Assembly (NCBI GenBank): GCA_021295935.1
Contig: JAGWBL010000012.1
Span: 1 to 13,447 of the forward strand
Reading direction: 5' to 3'
Source of the DNA: Pseudomonadales bacterium
GTDB taxonomy: Bacteria; Pseudomonadota; Gammaproteobacteria; Pseudomonadales; Azotimanducaceae
Length of the DNA stretch: 13,447 nucleotides
Part shown: piece after piece, positions 13,420-13,447 of the stretch
How positions within the stretch are numbered: the stretch's first letter is position 1
How the letters are laid out: each line of letters starts with the position of its first letter
Position numbers and translations under genes: made by a program
The notes under the pieces: model-generated
What the model saw: the letters and a program-made list of their open reading frames with translations, nothing else
Databases searched by the model: none
Told to the model about the DNA's origin: nothing

Positions 13420-13447
13420 ATGGGGCAAAAGGTCAATCCCAACGGAC
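13420..13447 (+). CDS. rpsC: 30S ribosomal protein S3 (5' end only)
   Basis: The window ends nine codons into this gene. MGQKVNPNG is the invariant beginning of bacterial S3, and its place after rplV is the standard S10-operon order. AGGGAG at 13404-13409 lies 10 nt before the ATG. Confidence 0.93.

Noticed and set aside
1..13447. tRNA, rRNA, CRISPR arrays or intact insertion sequences
   Set aside because: I saw no cloverleaf with a CCA end, no regularly spaced repeats and no complete transposase anywhere in the window.

Overview
This window comes from a GC-rich (about 60% by eye) proteobacterium. The ribosomal proteins look beta/gammaproteobacterial. The histidine-degradation genes use the HutF (formimidoylglutamate deiminase) branch, which is typical of Pseudomonas-like and other aerobic proteobacteria. 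I cannot name a genus. No RNA gene, CRISPR array, intact insertion sequence or prophage gene is visible.

Region 1 (about 116-6231) is a divergent histidine-utilisation cluster. On the minus strand, hutF (formimidoylglutamate deiminase) is followed downstream by hutH (histidine ammonia-lyase). On the plus strand, hutI (imidazolonepropionase) and hutU (urocanate hydratase) overlap by 4 nt (GTGA). The two arms are separated by only about 110 bp, which must hold both promoters. Together they carry L-histidine through urocanate, imidazolonepropionate and formiminoglutamate to N-formylglutamate plus ammonia. The last enzyme expected for this branch (HutG, N-formylglutamate deformylase) and a HutC-type regulator are not in the window. 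Positions 1-115, downstream of hutH, hold nothing I can identify.

Region 2 (about 6232-6886) is a 655-bp stretch with no convincing gene. It is unusually rich in perfect inverted repeats and has one weak helix-turn-helix-like small reading frame, so it may be a decayed or structured element.

Region 3 (6887-9531, minus strand) is a probable two-gene operon. A GshB-like ATP-grasp ligase (GTG start with a good ribosome binding site) comes first, then, 32 nt later, an NhaC-family Na+/H+ antiporter with an extra N-terminal extracytoplasmic segment.

Region 4 (9771-13447, plus strand) is the start of the S10 ribosomal-protein operon: rpsJ, rplC, rplD, rplW, rplB, rpsS, rplV and the first codons of rpsC. 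Most genes abut or overlap (TGATG, GTGA), implying translational coupling. Two non-coding parts stand out. One is a strong hairpin plus T-run between the likely promoter and rpsJ, an attenuator candidate. The other is a 151-bp structured spacer between rpsJ and rplC. No str-operon or tuf gene precedes rpsJ, although that is the common proteobacterial arrangement.

I did not find a new multi-gene system here. The best leads are the RNA-level features of the S10 leader and spacer, the palindrome-rich gap, and the ATP-grasp/antiporter pair.
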